From Williamwhitmania taraxaci (GTDB lineage: Bacteria; Bacteroidota; Bacteroidia; Bacteroidales; Williamwhitmaniaceae), in assembly GCF_900096565.1 (NCBI RefSeq), contig NZ_FMYP01000042.1, forward strand, positions 1 through 37,018: a stretch of DNA of 37,018 nt, given 5' to 3'. The translations under genes were made by a program, and so were the position numbers. The notes below the pieces were generated by a model. That model ran no database searches, was not told the origin of the DNA, and saw only the letters and a list, made by a program, of their open reading frames with translations. Positions 6,576 to 14,897 of this stretch are shown here, in pieces; positions within the stretch are counted from its first letter, which is position 1; the number at the start of each line of letters is the position of its first letter.

Positions 6576-7961
6576 ATGAAACGATTTCTACCCCTACTTC
6601 TAATTTCAGTCGTACTGCTCACCGGCGGATGCGCATCCAAGCGATTGGCCAAGCAAGGAGCTAAGTTCGAAAGCCAAGGCCTTTACGAGCAAGCAGCCGA
6701 ATCATACTATATGTCGGCTTTTAAAAACAAAGATAATGTTGATGCGCTGGTTGGCCTAAAGAAGAATGGTCAGATGCTTCTCGACCACAAGCTCATTGCC
6801 TTTACCAAAGCATACGATGGCGGAAATATGAAGGATGCCGTTTATGGTTACCTCGATGCTGCCAGCTACAAGGATAAGGTGAGTGGTGTTGGTGTAAACT
6901 TAGTAATGGCCGATCGCTATAAAGGAACCTACGACGATGCAAAGTCGCGGTATCTCTCCCAAATATATCCCGATGGGGTTCTTGCCCTCGATGGCGAGGA
7001 TTTTACCAAGGCAGCACTGATCTTTACGGAGGTAAAAACCCTTCAACCGGGATACGAGCGCTCCGATGAAAATTTAGTTATTGCTTTAGCAGAGCCCATT
7101 TATCGGGAAGGGGTTAAATCGATGGAAGTCGGTATGAATCGTAAGGCTTATGGTAGCTTCGATAGAATTATTAAAGCACACGGCAGCTACAAGAATAGCG
7201 ATGAGCTTAAGGCTGAGGCACGCAAAAAGGCCCTTATTGCTATTGCTGTGAAACAAATTGAGGCCTACACCAAAGATGCCAGCTTTGCAATTCAGCTACA
7301 AAGCCTTATCACCGGTTCCATAAATGGGTTGAATAATCCTTTCTTAATGATTGTGGACGAAGAAAACCGTCAAAAGCTAATTAATGAGCAAACCGCCAAC
7401 CTTATGAGCAACAATACCTCTATTGATGCAGGGCGGTTGTTGAGCGCAAATGCCCTTTTAAACTGTAAATTGATGGAGGTATCAGCCAATACCGGTAGTG
7501 AAATAGTTACGGATGTGCCAGGCTATATTAAAGAGATGGTTACTAAGTATGATAGCGCTCAACGCAAGAATATTCAAGTTCCGATTTACCATAAAACTAG
7601 ATACAGAGAGTATACACAAACCAATTCGGTTAAAATCACTTTGCAGTATCAACTATCATCGGTTGAGTCAGGTGCTATCATGTTATCGGATGTTATCAGT
7701 GTTCCTGTCTCCGATAATACTCACTATGCAATCTACGATGGAGATAAGCAAAAGCTCGTTCCTGGTTATTGGAAGCGCATAGATAGGGATTCGCCCGAAG
7801 ATGCAGTTTACGATAACCGAAGTAGCATTGATGGGCTTAAAGTGTTGCTCCAATCAATTAAGATTATTAATTCCGTTGACAAACTAAAATCAGATGCCGC
7901 TAAAAGCATTGCTGCAACGGTTTCATCAAAGCTAAATAGCTACAACCCTGAAGGGAAATAG
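6576..7961 (+). CDS. Lipoprotein with helical repeats and a CsgG/LpoB-like domain
   Basis: The chosen ATG gives 461 residues opening with a lipoprotein signal peptide and lipobox LTGGC (Cys20). The frame extends upstream to a TTG at 6516, but that would bury the signal peptide. Residues ~30-190 look like TPR-type helical hairpins (GLYEQAAESYYMSAF; GDAKSRYLSQIYP-like segments). Residues ~235-300 contain VDEENRQKLINEQ followed by AGRLLSANALLNCKL, which resembles the conserved 'D-R-E-N ... E-Q ... G-k-l-l-g-A-d' stretch of CsgG/LpoB-type envelope proteins; this is pattern-level similarity only. It is followed by another envelope lipoprotein (LPP20-like), so the two may work as a pair in the outer membrane or in cell-wall synthesis control. 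Confidence 0.65.
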   Translation: MKRFLPLLLISVVLLTGGCASKRLAKQGAKFESQGLYEQAAESYYMSAFKNKDNVDALVGLKKNGQMLLDHKLIAFTKAYDGGNMKDAVYGYLDAASYKDKVSGVGVNLVMADRYKGTYDDAKSRYLSQIYPDGVLALDGEDFTKAALIFTEVKTLQPGYERSDENLVIALAEPIYREGVKSMEVGMNRKAYGSFDRIIKAHGSYKNSDELKAEARKKALIAIAVKQIEAYTKDASFAIQLQSLITGSINGLNNPFLMIVDEENRQKLINEQTANLMSNNTSIDAGRLLSANALLNCKLMEVSANTGSEIVTDVPGYIKEMVTKYDSAQRKNIQVPIYHKTRYREYTQTNSVKITLQYQLSSVESGAIMLSDVISVPVSDNTHYAIYDGDKQKLVPGYWKRIDRDSPEDAVYDNRSSIDGLKVLLQSIKIINSVDKLKSDAAKSIAATVSSKLNSYNPEGK

Positions 7962-7968
7962 AAAATAA

Positions 7969-8003
7969 GTGAAAGGTGAAAGGTGAAAGGTGAAAAGTGA
8001 AAA
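7969..8003 (+). repeat. Heptamer array, 5 units
   Basis: Starting 7 bp after the lipoprotein stop are three exact GTGAAAG units and two GTGAAAA units in tandem, then GATGG. The orientation is opposite to the arrays upstream of the same gene, so the gene is bracketed by inverted copies. The string GTGAAAAGATGG also occurs at 17108-17119. Confidence 0.8.
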
Positions 8004-8133
8004 GATGGTAGCTGCCTATAATTTATTTGAGTCGATTTTGTCAATAGTATTATCTTAAAATTAGGGATGTTTCAATAGTCTTTTATTTCACCTAAAGCCT
8101 ATATATACAGCCTTTAAATAATCGTATTAGAAT

Positions 8134-9510
8134 ATGAATACGCGCCTTACAATATTTGCAATAGTGGCTATTTTTGCCGCAACTGCTTGTTCTTCCTCCA
8201 AAAAGGCTCAGGAAAATCTACCTCCAGCTCCGGCATGGGTTGCTAATAAACCTACTCAGCCTGGTTACTACATTGGGGTTGGACGTGCCCCAAAGGTTGG
8301 AGATGTAAACGGATATCGTCAAGCCTCAAAGAATAATGCCCTGGCCGATTTGGGAAGCGATATTTCCATTTCCATTTCAAGCAGCTCGGTGTTGCACAAG
8401 TTCGAATCAGCGTTGAGGTTCTCCGAGGATTATAGCTCAAACATACAAGCCGAATCGCAGAAGGATTTGGAGGGTTACGAGCTGGTCGATACCTACGACG
8501 ATCTTACGAGTTCCTGGACCTACTATCGCCTTTCCAAGAGTGCATGGCAAGCGGTACAAGAGCGCAAAAAGAGTGCTGCCGTTACCAGTGGCCTCGATCT
8601 TTACCAGCGCGGAAAGGCATTCTCGGATGCCGGCGATGTGAAGAATGCTTTTGTTAGCTACCTTAAGGCGTTAGAAAGCCTAAAGGCTTACCTTGGCGAA
8701 TCCCTCCAAATTGAGAGCGAAGGTAAAAGCATCCTTCTCGGCAATGAGATTTTTGATGCAATAACCTGGCTCGTAAAAAATGTGAAGGTTGAGGCGGTAA
8801 ACTTGCAGGTCTCCGTAAAGTATGGAGAAACCATTTCGTATGAAATGCTGAAGTTCCGCTTTTCCAACGGGAGCAGCCCCCTGAAGATGTTTCCGGTAGT
8901 ATTTAGCTATTCGGCAAAGCCTATACGAAATAGCCGTACCAGCACCGACGATCTTGGCACTGCTGGCTATACGCTCGAAGGCGTAAACTCTACTAACGCT
9001 CGAGAAACGTTTTTTGCTACGGCCGATTGGGCTACCATGGCTGCCGAAGCCACCTCCGATATGTATTTTAAGCGATTGGCTGAGAAGTTTACAACAACTC
9101 CTGCTTCCATTTCCATTTCTATTGTTAAACCTAAGATTTTTGTTGTTTCTGTTGAGAAAAACTTGGGTGAAACCATTCCTGACAGACTTCTCGCTTCTAA
9201 GCTATCGATACTCCTAACGGTCGAAGGAATAAACCAAGCATCCAGCGTAAGCAATGCTGATTTTATTCTTACCATTACCGCTGATGCAGCCGCTCGAAAC
9301 CAATCGGGGAATCTTTTTTATGCCGAAGTTGTTGGCAACATTGTTCTTACCGACAAACTAGGCAACACACTCCTTATGCAACCGCTTTCGGGTGTCAATG
9401 CGGCTCACTTAACCTACGCAACTGCTGGTATTGAAGCCTATAAACGCCAAAGCGATAAGCTGGGCGGTTATATCTGGACCCAAATCCGCGATAAGATTAT
9501 TAAGCGTTAA
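8134..9510 (+). CDS. LPP20-family lipoprotein
   Basis: A 458-residue lipoprotein with lipobox ATAC (Cys19). Residues ~30-140 form an LPP20-like domain: PAWVANKPTQPGYYIGVGRA, then repeated 'A-x-x-x-A-L-x-D-L' and a segment ending YYRLSKSAW. A helical stretch follows (AFSDAGDVKNAFVSYLKALE), then a beta-rich C-terminal region with SNADFILTITADAAAR that may be a second CsgG-like sub-domain. LPP20 proteins are outer-membrane-associated lipoproteins first described in Helicobacter; their role is poorly known. The gene is 172 bp downstream of the CsgG-like lipoprotein on the same strand and ends at a strong bidirectional hairpin. Confidence 0.75.
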   Translation: MNTRLTIFAIVAIFAATACSSSKKAQENLPPAPAWVANKPTQPGYYIGVGRAPKVGDVNGYRQASKNNALADLGSDISISISSSSVLHKFESALRFSEDYSSNIQAESQKDLEGYELVDTYDDLTSSWTYYRLSKSAWQAVQERKKSAAVTSGLDLYQRGKAFSDAGDVKNAFVSYLKALESLKAYLGESLQIESEGKSILLGNEIFDAITWLVKNVKVEAVNLQVSVKYGETISYEMLKFRFSNGSSPLKMFPVVFSYSAKPIRNSRTSTDDLGTAGYTLEGVNSTNARETFFATADWATMAAEATSDMYFKRLAEKFTTTPASISISIVKPKIFVVSVEKNLGETIPDRLLASKLSILLTVEGINQASSVSNADFILTITADAAARNQSGNLFYAEVVGNIVLTDKLGNTLLMQPLSGVNAAHLTYATAGIEAYKRQSDKLGGYIWTQIRDKIIKR

Positions 9511-9553
9511 AATCGTATTTAACGATCCAGTATTTTTTCTGTAAAGAGTAAAT

Positions 9554-9581
9554 AACCCCAATGCTGGACAGCATTGGGGTT
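9554..9581. terminator. Bidirectional hairpin between convergent genes
   Basis: A perfect 12-bp stem (AACCCCAATGCT / AGCATTGGGGTT) closes a GGAC loop between the convergent LPP20 gene and the basic secreted protein gene. There is no long T-run on either side, so termination strength is uncertain. Confidence 0.6.
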
Positions 9582-9624
9582 TGTAGCGAATATAAGCTAC
9601 CAACTCTAAACTATATCCCTATAT

Positions 9625-10053
9625 CTATTTATCACCGTATGCTTTTAAGTGGTCATCGTTGCTAACCTCAACGCTATCGTTACTATCGTCCGCATCGGTC
9701 AATTCTACATGCTTCTCTTTTTCTAAATCAACTTTTGAAAGGGATGCAGGCGCTTCGGCATTAGTTACCCAAACGGTATTTTCCTTGTAAACGTACACGG
9801 CCCGTACGTTGTCCCAGTAAAAGTTATGGTAAGGGAAGAATACCCAGCGATGTGCAAATGTGGCTCTAGGTGCCCATCGCGGATGGTACAGCGCAACCCT
9901 GCCGCGGTGGTGGTTACCTCTTTTTACAACAACTACCTTGTTGTGCCTCCCATTGTGATTTCTACCTTTTTCTACTCGTTGTGCAACTCCATTCAGTGCG
10001 GCGAAGACGAGCATCAAAGTTGTAAACGATACGATCTTGGCAAGTGTTTTCAT
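9625..10053 (-). CDS. Small basic histidine-rich secreted protein
   Basis: The frame opens at 10080, but the ATG at 10053 starts a clear signal peptide (MKTLAKIVSFTTLMLVFAAL, cleaved near GVAQ) and is preferred, giving 142 residues. The mature protein starts with a very basic Arg/His/Asn stretch (RNHNGRHNKVVVVKRGNHHR), has an aromatic core (HRWVFFPYHNFYWDN, VYVYKENTVWV), and ends in an acidic tail rich in Asp/Glu. I recall similar small periplasmic proteins in Bacteroidota, but none with a known function. Metal binding through the histidines is possible but untested. It stands alone, convergent with the LPP20 gene. Confidence 0.6.
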   Translation of the reverse strand: MKTLAKIVSFTTLMLVFAALNGVAQRVEKGRNHNGRHNKVVVVKRGNHHRGRVALYHPRWAPRATFAHRWVFFPYHNFYWDNVRAVYVYKENTVWVTNAEAPASLSKVDLEKEKHVELTDADDSNDSVEVSNDDHLKAYGDK

Positions 10054-10517
10054 CGTTTTAGTCTTTTGTCTGTTTGTCATTAATACATTTAAAAACAGCG
10101 ATACCCTACCTTCTCCAAAAAAAAATAATCTATACCATCCTAGTTCCGTCTATAAGTGCTGCTTCAATGCTCTTGAGTCAGTCTGTTCTTAACGAAGTTC
10201 CATGTATTTAAATCTTGAATTACAAGTTTCTTTATTTTCTCATGTTGCAGAATTTACTATCTTTAATGACCAATGCAACACTTTTGTATTCGTTATCGTT
10301 TTTTGATTTGTTCGTGAAATTGCACAAACAATAATATGCCAAATAATCTGTGAAGATTATTGCAGAACTGTATGATGGAAGATGTTTTCTCAATTGATTA
10401 TTAAACTCTTTCTAATTTTTTTTGTTTCTTGAAGTGGAAATTGAATAGCCAATTTTTCATTTGAACGGAACTCCCCAAATGAACACAGATGAGCAATCAT
10501 CTTGAAAATATAACGTA
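10054..10517. other. Long AT-rich intergenic region between divergent genes
   Basis: About 460 bp separate the divergent secreted-protein and hybrid-kinase genes. Small frames here have no protein-like composition. I see no clear TTG/TAnnTTTG pair, no tRNA and no strong hairpin. It presumably holds both promoters. Confidence 0.4.
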
Positions 10518-13289
10518 ATGGAGAGTCAAGAAAAATTAAAGATACTTTTTGTTGAGGACAGCCCCAACGATGTTGAGCTGGCAACACGAATGCTCGAGTC
10601 GGAAGGTTTCTCTTTTTTGCACCTGCGGGTGGAAACTAGGGAGGATTACTTAGAGGCCTTATCCTCGTTTAATCCAACCATCATAATCTCCGATTATTCT
10701 ATGCCTGCCTTCAATGGGATGCAGGCTTTACTACTAGCAAAAACAGTTACTCCTAGAACGCCCGTTTTAATCTTAACCGGTTCATTGAATGAAGATATTG
10801 CTGTAGAGTGCATAAAAGCCGGTGCCGATGATTATGTAATAAAAGAACGAATAGCAAAACTTCCCCTCGCACTCCGACAATCACTCGACAAATCAAAGAT
10901 GCGGAAGGAAAAGGAGGAGATGGAATTCCAACTGAAGCAAAAAACGGAGGAACTCGATACCTATTTTTCCAATTCGCTCGATCTTTTCTGTATTGCTGAA
11001 ACTACCGGTATTCTCCGGAGACTCAATATGGAATGGGCTGCCACCCTTGGGTATAAGCTAGAAGAGTTAGAAGGCAAAAATCTTTTAGAGTTGGTTCATC
11101 CATCCGATTTAGATCAAACCTTGGAATTCCTTTCGCAGCTGGCCGACCAGAACGACGTACGCAATTTCGTGAACCGATTAATTGCCAAGGATGGAACTGA
11201 AAAATGGATTGAATGGAGGGCGAATTCAGTTAGCCGGAAGATTTATGCTGCTGCTCGAGATATCACCAAGCGAATTGAGGCAGAACAGCTATTACAAGAA
11301 AGTGAGGAGCGTTACAAATCTATTTTCCACAATAGTCACGGCGTAATGCTGCTTCTCGACCCAGAAAGCGGTAGGATACTTGATGCCAATCCTGCAGCCT
11401 CCAATTTTTATGGCTATCCGTTAGCGCAGCTTAAAGAGATGAAGATGTCCGATATTAATACTCTTTCATCAGAACAGTTGGACAATAAGATTGCCGTGGC
11501 GATGGCGAAAAAGCAAACACATTTTTACTTTCAGCATCGCTTGGTTAGCGGTGAGATTCGAGATGTAGAAACCTTTGCTTGTCCCATTATGGTTGGTAAT
11601 AAAAAATTGCTCTACTCGATTATTCACGATATTACCGAAAGGCGAAAAAGTGAGGAGTCATTGCGCTATGAGCGTAGCTTAATGGAAACTTTTCTTCAAA
11701 ATACGCCCGACTACATTTACTTTAAGGATGAACAAAGTCGTTATATTAGGGTAAACCTTGCTGTTGCGAAATCTTTTGGATTGGACGAGCCAAATAAGCT
11801 TATTGGTAAAACTGATTTTGATTTTCTTGGTTTCGAGCATGCCAGCAATGCTCGTGCCGATGAAGTACAAATACTGAAAACCGGAATTCCAATTGTAGCC
11901 AAGGACGAAAAGGAGGTGAAGGCCGATGGCTCGGAATCATGGATGTTAACAACTAAAATGCCGCTTCGGGATAAAGATGGTGCAATCGTTGGAACTTTTG
12001 GAATCTCTAAAGATATTTCTGAAAGGAAAAATGCTGAACTTGAGCTGGAGCAAAACCAAAAGGTTCTTCAACGTCAAAATAGTGCATACGCCGACCTCAA
12101 CGAGGAGTTGACTCATTCCAATATACATATCGCGGCAATTAATGCTGAGTTGCTAAAGGCGAAAGAGCATGCCGAAGAGAGCGATCGGCTGAAATCGTCC
12201 TTCCTGTCGAACATGAGCCATGAAATTCGAACTCCGATGAATGGATTGTTGGGTTTCTCCGAAATGCTTACTAACCCTAATGTAGATGCCGAGAGGCGAT
12301 TATTTTATGTAGACATTATTCGCAAGACAAGCGATCAACTGCTTACCATTATCAACGATATTCTTGATATGGCTCGTATTGAGACCAACCAGGTTAATGT
12401 GTTTTCCCGAAATGTCACCCTTTTTCCATTACTTCAGAATACTCATGCACTATTCCTGGAGAGAGCAGAGAAACAGTCAGTAAAGCTAATTCTCAATGTA
12501 TCGGAAGAGGATAAACGCATAGAACTGATGACCGATGAAGTTAAGGTCAATCAGGTTATAAACAACTTGGTAGGGAATGCACTTAAATTCACCTCGTCTG
12601 GTTCAGTTGAATTTGGTTATAAACGGCAGAACGATAAGATTCAGTTCTTTGTAAAGGATACTGGAATTGGAATTGGCAAGGAACATTTCAAAATAATCTT
12701 TCAGCGCTTCCGTCAAGTGGAAACGGAAATTGTTAGGAACTATGGAGGTTCGGGCCTCGGATTATCCATTTCAAAGGCATTTGTTGAAGTGATGGGAGGC
12801 GAAATTTGGGTAGAATCGGAGATAGGCAAAGGGACAATATTTTACTTTACCTTACCTTATACTGCTGTAAAGTCTCATCCATCGGCCAAAGCCTTGGACG
12901 AGGAGGAGGTAAATTTAACGGATATAACTATTCTTATAGCCGAGGATGAGGAGGTAAACTATCTTTATGTTAGCGAATTGCTGGAAGATACTGGAGTTAA
13001 CCTTTTACATGCCTTTAATGGGAGAGAGGCCGTTGATTTATGCCAGGCCAATCCGGAAATTAAGCTTATTCTTATGGACATTAAAATGCCTATAATGAAT
13101 GGTATGGAGGCCACCAAGGCGATTCGGCAAATTCGATCTGATTTACCCATCATCGCCACTACAGCATATGCTCTATATGGTGATAAGGAAAAATTCATCA
13201 ACGTGGGCTGCAATAATTACCTTGCAAAACCAATGAAACGTAATGATCTTATGGCCATGATGAAGACCTACCTTGGTGTAAATGAATAG
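10518..13289 (+). CDS. Hybrid sensor histidine kinase with N-terminal receiver, three PAS domains and C-terminal receiver
   Basis: A 923-residue soluble protein; no membrane segment is visible. The order is: receiver 1 (residues 7-125, phospho-acceptor Asp59 in ISDYSMP); three PAS domains (about 143-255, 265-380 and 390-505, each ending in an 'xDIT/ISER' PAC signature); a coiled linker to ~560; HisKA with His568 in SNMSHEIRTP; HATPase with Asn687, the DTGIGIG G-box at 714 and GGSGLGL at 743; and receiver 2 (803-920, Asp854 in LMDIKMP, Lys904). A receiver at the front makes it a target of another kinase, so it can join two relays. It has no neighbouring regulator or HPt gene and is an orphan. 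Its stop lies 6 bp from that of the convergent helicase gene. Confidence 0.9.
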   Translation: MESQEKLKILFVEDSPNDVELATRMLESEGFSFLHLRVETREDYLEALSSFNPTIIISDYSMPAFNGMQALLLAKTVTPRTPVLILTGSLNEDIAVECIKAGADDYVIKERIAKLPLALRQSLDKSKMRKEKEEMEFQLKQKTEELDTYFSNSLDLFCIAETTGILRRLNMEWAATLGYKLEELEGKNLLELVHPSDLDQTLEFLSQLADQNDVRNFVNRLIAKDGTEKWIEWRANSVSRKIYAAARDITKRIEAEQLLQESEERYKSIFHNSHGVMLLLDPESGRILDANPAASNFYGYPLAQLKEMKMSDINTLSSEQLDNKIAVAMAKKQTHFYFQHRLVSGEIRDVETFACPIMVGNKKLLYSIIHDITERRKSEESLRYERSLMETFLQNTPDYIYFKDEQSRYIRVNLAVAKSFGLDEPNKLIGKTDFDFLGFEHASNARADEVQILKTGIPIVAKDEKEVKADGSESWMLTTKMPLRDKDGAIVGTFGISKDISERKNAELELEQNQKVLQRQNSAYADLNEELTHSNIHIAAINAELLKAKEHAEESDRLKSSFLSNMSHEIRTPMNGLLGFSEMLTNPNVDAERRLFYVDIIRKTSDQLLTIINDILDMARIETNQVNVFSRNVTLFPLLQNTHALFLERAEKQSVKLILNVSEEDKRIELMTDEVKVNQVINNLVGNALKFTSSGSVEFGYKRQNDKIQFFVKDTGIGIGKEHFKIIFQRFRQVETEIVRNYGGSGLGLSISKAFVEVMGGEIWVESEIGKGTIFYFTLPYTAVKSHPSAKALDEEEVNLTDITILIAEDEEVNYLYVSELLEDTGVNLLHAFNGREAVDLCQANPEIKLILMDIKMPIMNGMEATKAIRQIRSDLPIIATTAYALYGDKEKFINVGCNNYLAKPMKRNDLMAMMKTYLGVNE

Positions 13290-13295
13290 TTGTTT

Positions 13296-14615
13296 CTATT
13301 CAGATATTTCCATCTTAATGCGCTTACGCTTTAGTGTTTCGTCGCGTAATAGTCTCACCGTTTCACCTGCCTTCTTACGATTTATAGCCACGTAAGAGGT
13401 TTTGTCTAGAACCTCAATTAATCCGAGTTCATTCTTGGCTAAGCCTCCCTTTTGCAGGAGTAATCCAACAATGTCTACCTTGTTTATTTTGTCTTTCTTT
13501 CCGGCACTGATATAAAGGGTAACCCATTCCGGTTGTGCTGGAGGAGGCAGGATTGCCGAAATATCTTGCTCCTCAACGTCTCCTTCGATAAAGTTTGGCA
13601 GGTAATCTTCTTCTCCTAAAATAAGATATGCTGAACCATTGGCTGTCATCCGCGCAGTTCTTCCGTTGCGGTGGATGAAGACATCTTCGGTTTGCGGCAG
13701 TTGATAGTGAATAATGTGTTTAATCTCCGGTATGTCGAGTCCCCTCGAAGCTAGATCGGTAGTGATAAGCAGGTGATGGCTTCCGTTACGGAACTTGATC
13801 AATGCTCGTTCGCGATCGTCTTGCTCCAGGCCACCGTGGAAAATGTCGTGCTCTAATCCTTTTTGGTAAAGCAAATCGCTAATACGTCCCACTGCCTCGC
13901 GGTGGTTGCAGAATATTAGCGTGGTTGCATTTCCAAGTGTGCAAATTAACCGATAAAGGGCGTCGAGCTTATCCTTTCCATTGGCAATTACCTTCTTCAC
14001 TACGAGCCGTTGGGGCTGTTCGGTAGAGAGATAGTTAAGTTCTATTGGATTTGTGATACCAGTAAAGAGTGGAATACTCTCAGATTTGGTTGCTGAGGTT
14101 AAAATTCGCTTTTTGAGCGTGAGGTTATCGATGATGTATACCATCTCGTTCTGAAAACCGAACTCAAGTGCCTTGTCAAATTCATCCAAAACCAAGGTTT
14201 TTATCCCTCGGGTGTCGATGATACCACGGCGGATATGATCGGCAATTCTGCCCGGAGTTCCAACTAAAAGGGTAGGAGGATGGCTCAGATTATTTCGCTC
14301 AATTTTTGTTGAGTGGCCACCATAGCAGCAATTTACCTTAAAATCCGTTGTGAGTTTTTTAAAAACTTGCTCTATTTGTATAGCCAATTCCCGCGAAGGA
14401 GTAAGTATGAGCGCTTGAATCCCTTCCTCGTTGGCAGTAAACGATTCTACTAATGGTATAAGAAAACCCAGCGTTTTGCCCGATCCTGTTGGCGAAAGAA
14501 GTATAACATCCTGTTGTCCCGAGCAAGCCTTTATGGCTTCATTTTGCATAGGGGTGAGCGTTTCAATGCCTAACTTGCTTAGGGCTATCTGAATGGGTGT
14601 GGAAATGTTTTGCAT
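13296..14615 (-). CDS. DEAD-box RNA helicase, DbpA-like
   Basis: A 439-residue helicase with a Q-motif near Pro22-Gln24, Walker A SPTGSGKT (41-48), Walker B DEFD at 144-147 in place of DEAD, SAT at 174-176, and motif VI HRNGRTAR at 315-322. Residues ~364-437 (PEWVTLYISAGKKDKI onward) form the small C-terminal RNA-binding domain of the DbpA type, which in Escherichia coli targets 23S rRNA during 50S assembly. The DEFD and HRNGRTAR variants are departures from the consensus but keep the key Asp, Glu and Arg residues. The start ATG lies only 4 bases from a perfect -7 promoter box, so the mRNA may be leaderless. Confidence 0.85.
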   Translation of the reverse strand: MQNISTPIQIALSKLGIETLTPMQNEAIKACSGQQDVILLSPTGSGKTLGFLIPLVESFTANEEGIQALILTPSRELAIQIEQVFKKLTTDFKVNCCYGGHSTKIERNNLSHPPTLLVGTPGRIADHIRRGIIDTRGIKTLVLDEFDKALEFGFQNEMVYIIDNLTLKKRILTSATKSESIPLFTGITNPIELNYLSTEQPQRLVVKKVIANGKDKLDALYRLICTLGNATTLIFCNHREAVGRISDLLYQKGLEHDIFHGGLEQDDRERALIKFRNGSHHLLITTDLASRGLDIPEIKHIIHYQLPQTEDVFIHRNGRTARMTANGSAYLILGEEDYLPNFIEGDVEEQDISAILPPPAQPEWVTLYISAGKKDKINKVDIVGLLLQKGGLAKNELGLIEVLDKTSYVAINRKKAGETVRLLRDETLKRKRIKMEISE

Positions 14616-14619
14616 GGTG

Positions 14620-14627
14620 CAAAGGTA
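14620..14627 (-). promoter_or_regulatory. -7 promoter box abutting the helicase start
   Basis: On the minus strand TACCTTTG matches TAnnTTTG exactly and is followed by CACC and then the ATG. No TTG is seen at the expected -33 distance. If it is active, transcription would begin at or beside the start codon. Confidence 0.4.
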
Positions 14628-14865
14628 GTAAGATATTTGAAGTTAGATCGCAGGTATAATAAGATCGCAGCGAGGTATGCCAAATATGTATTGATGTTGA
14701 GGGTGATATGAGCGTTTTTGCATGTTGGTTTTTTTAAGCCTTTACTAGATTGCCTCATGTCCATTCGTTCAATCTGGTATCGAATTGGCACCTGAATAAA
14801 TTAAACCTTAGCCTCTTTTTTGCATCCAAATCAATCATCACAATAAATAATAGGAGTAAAAACAT

Positions 14866-14873
14866 TACTTTTG
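14866..14873 (+). promoter_or_regulatory. -7 promoter box for the M3 peptidase gene
   Basis: TACTTTTG matches the TAnnTTTG consensus exactly and lies 24 bp before the preferred ATG at 14898. No clear -33 TTG is present. Its position also argues against using the in-frame TTG at 14871 as start. Confidence 0.4.
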
Positions 14874-14897
14874 ACCTCTTTTAAATATCCCAAATTA

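Noticed and set aside
6280-6664. Overlapping plus-strand frames before the lipoprotein gene
   Set aside because: They run through heptamer arrays and into the lipoprotein gene in another frame; composition is not protein-like.
7969-8003. Promoter or ribosome-binding site in GTGAAAG units
   Set aside because: The units occur in both orientations and after a stop codon as well as in leaders, so they behave as a repeat family and not as a start signal.
9014-9217. Hydrophobic Leu/Pro-rich frame inside the LPP20 gene
   Set aside because: Out-of-frame reading of the lipoprotein gene; the apparent transmembrane character comes from the shifted codons.
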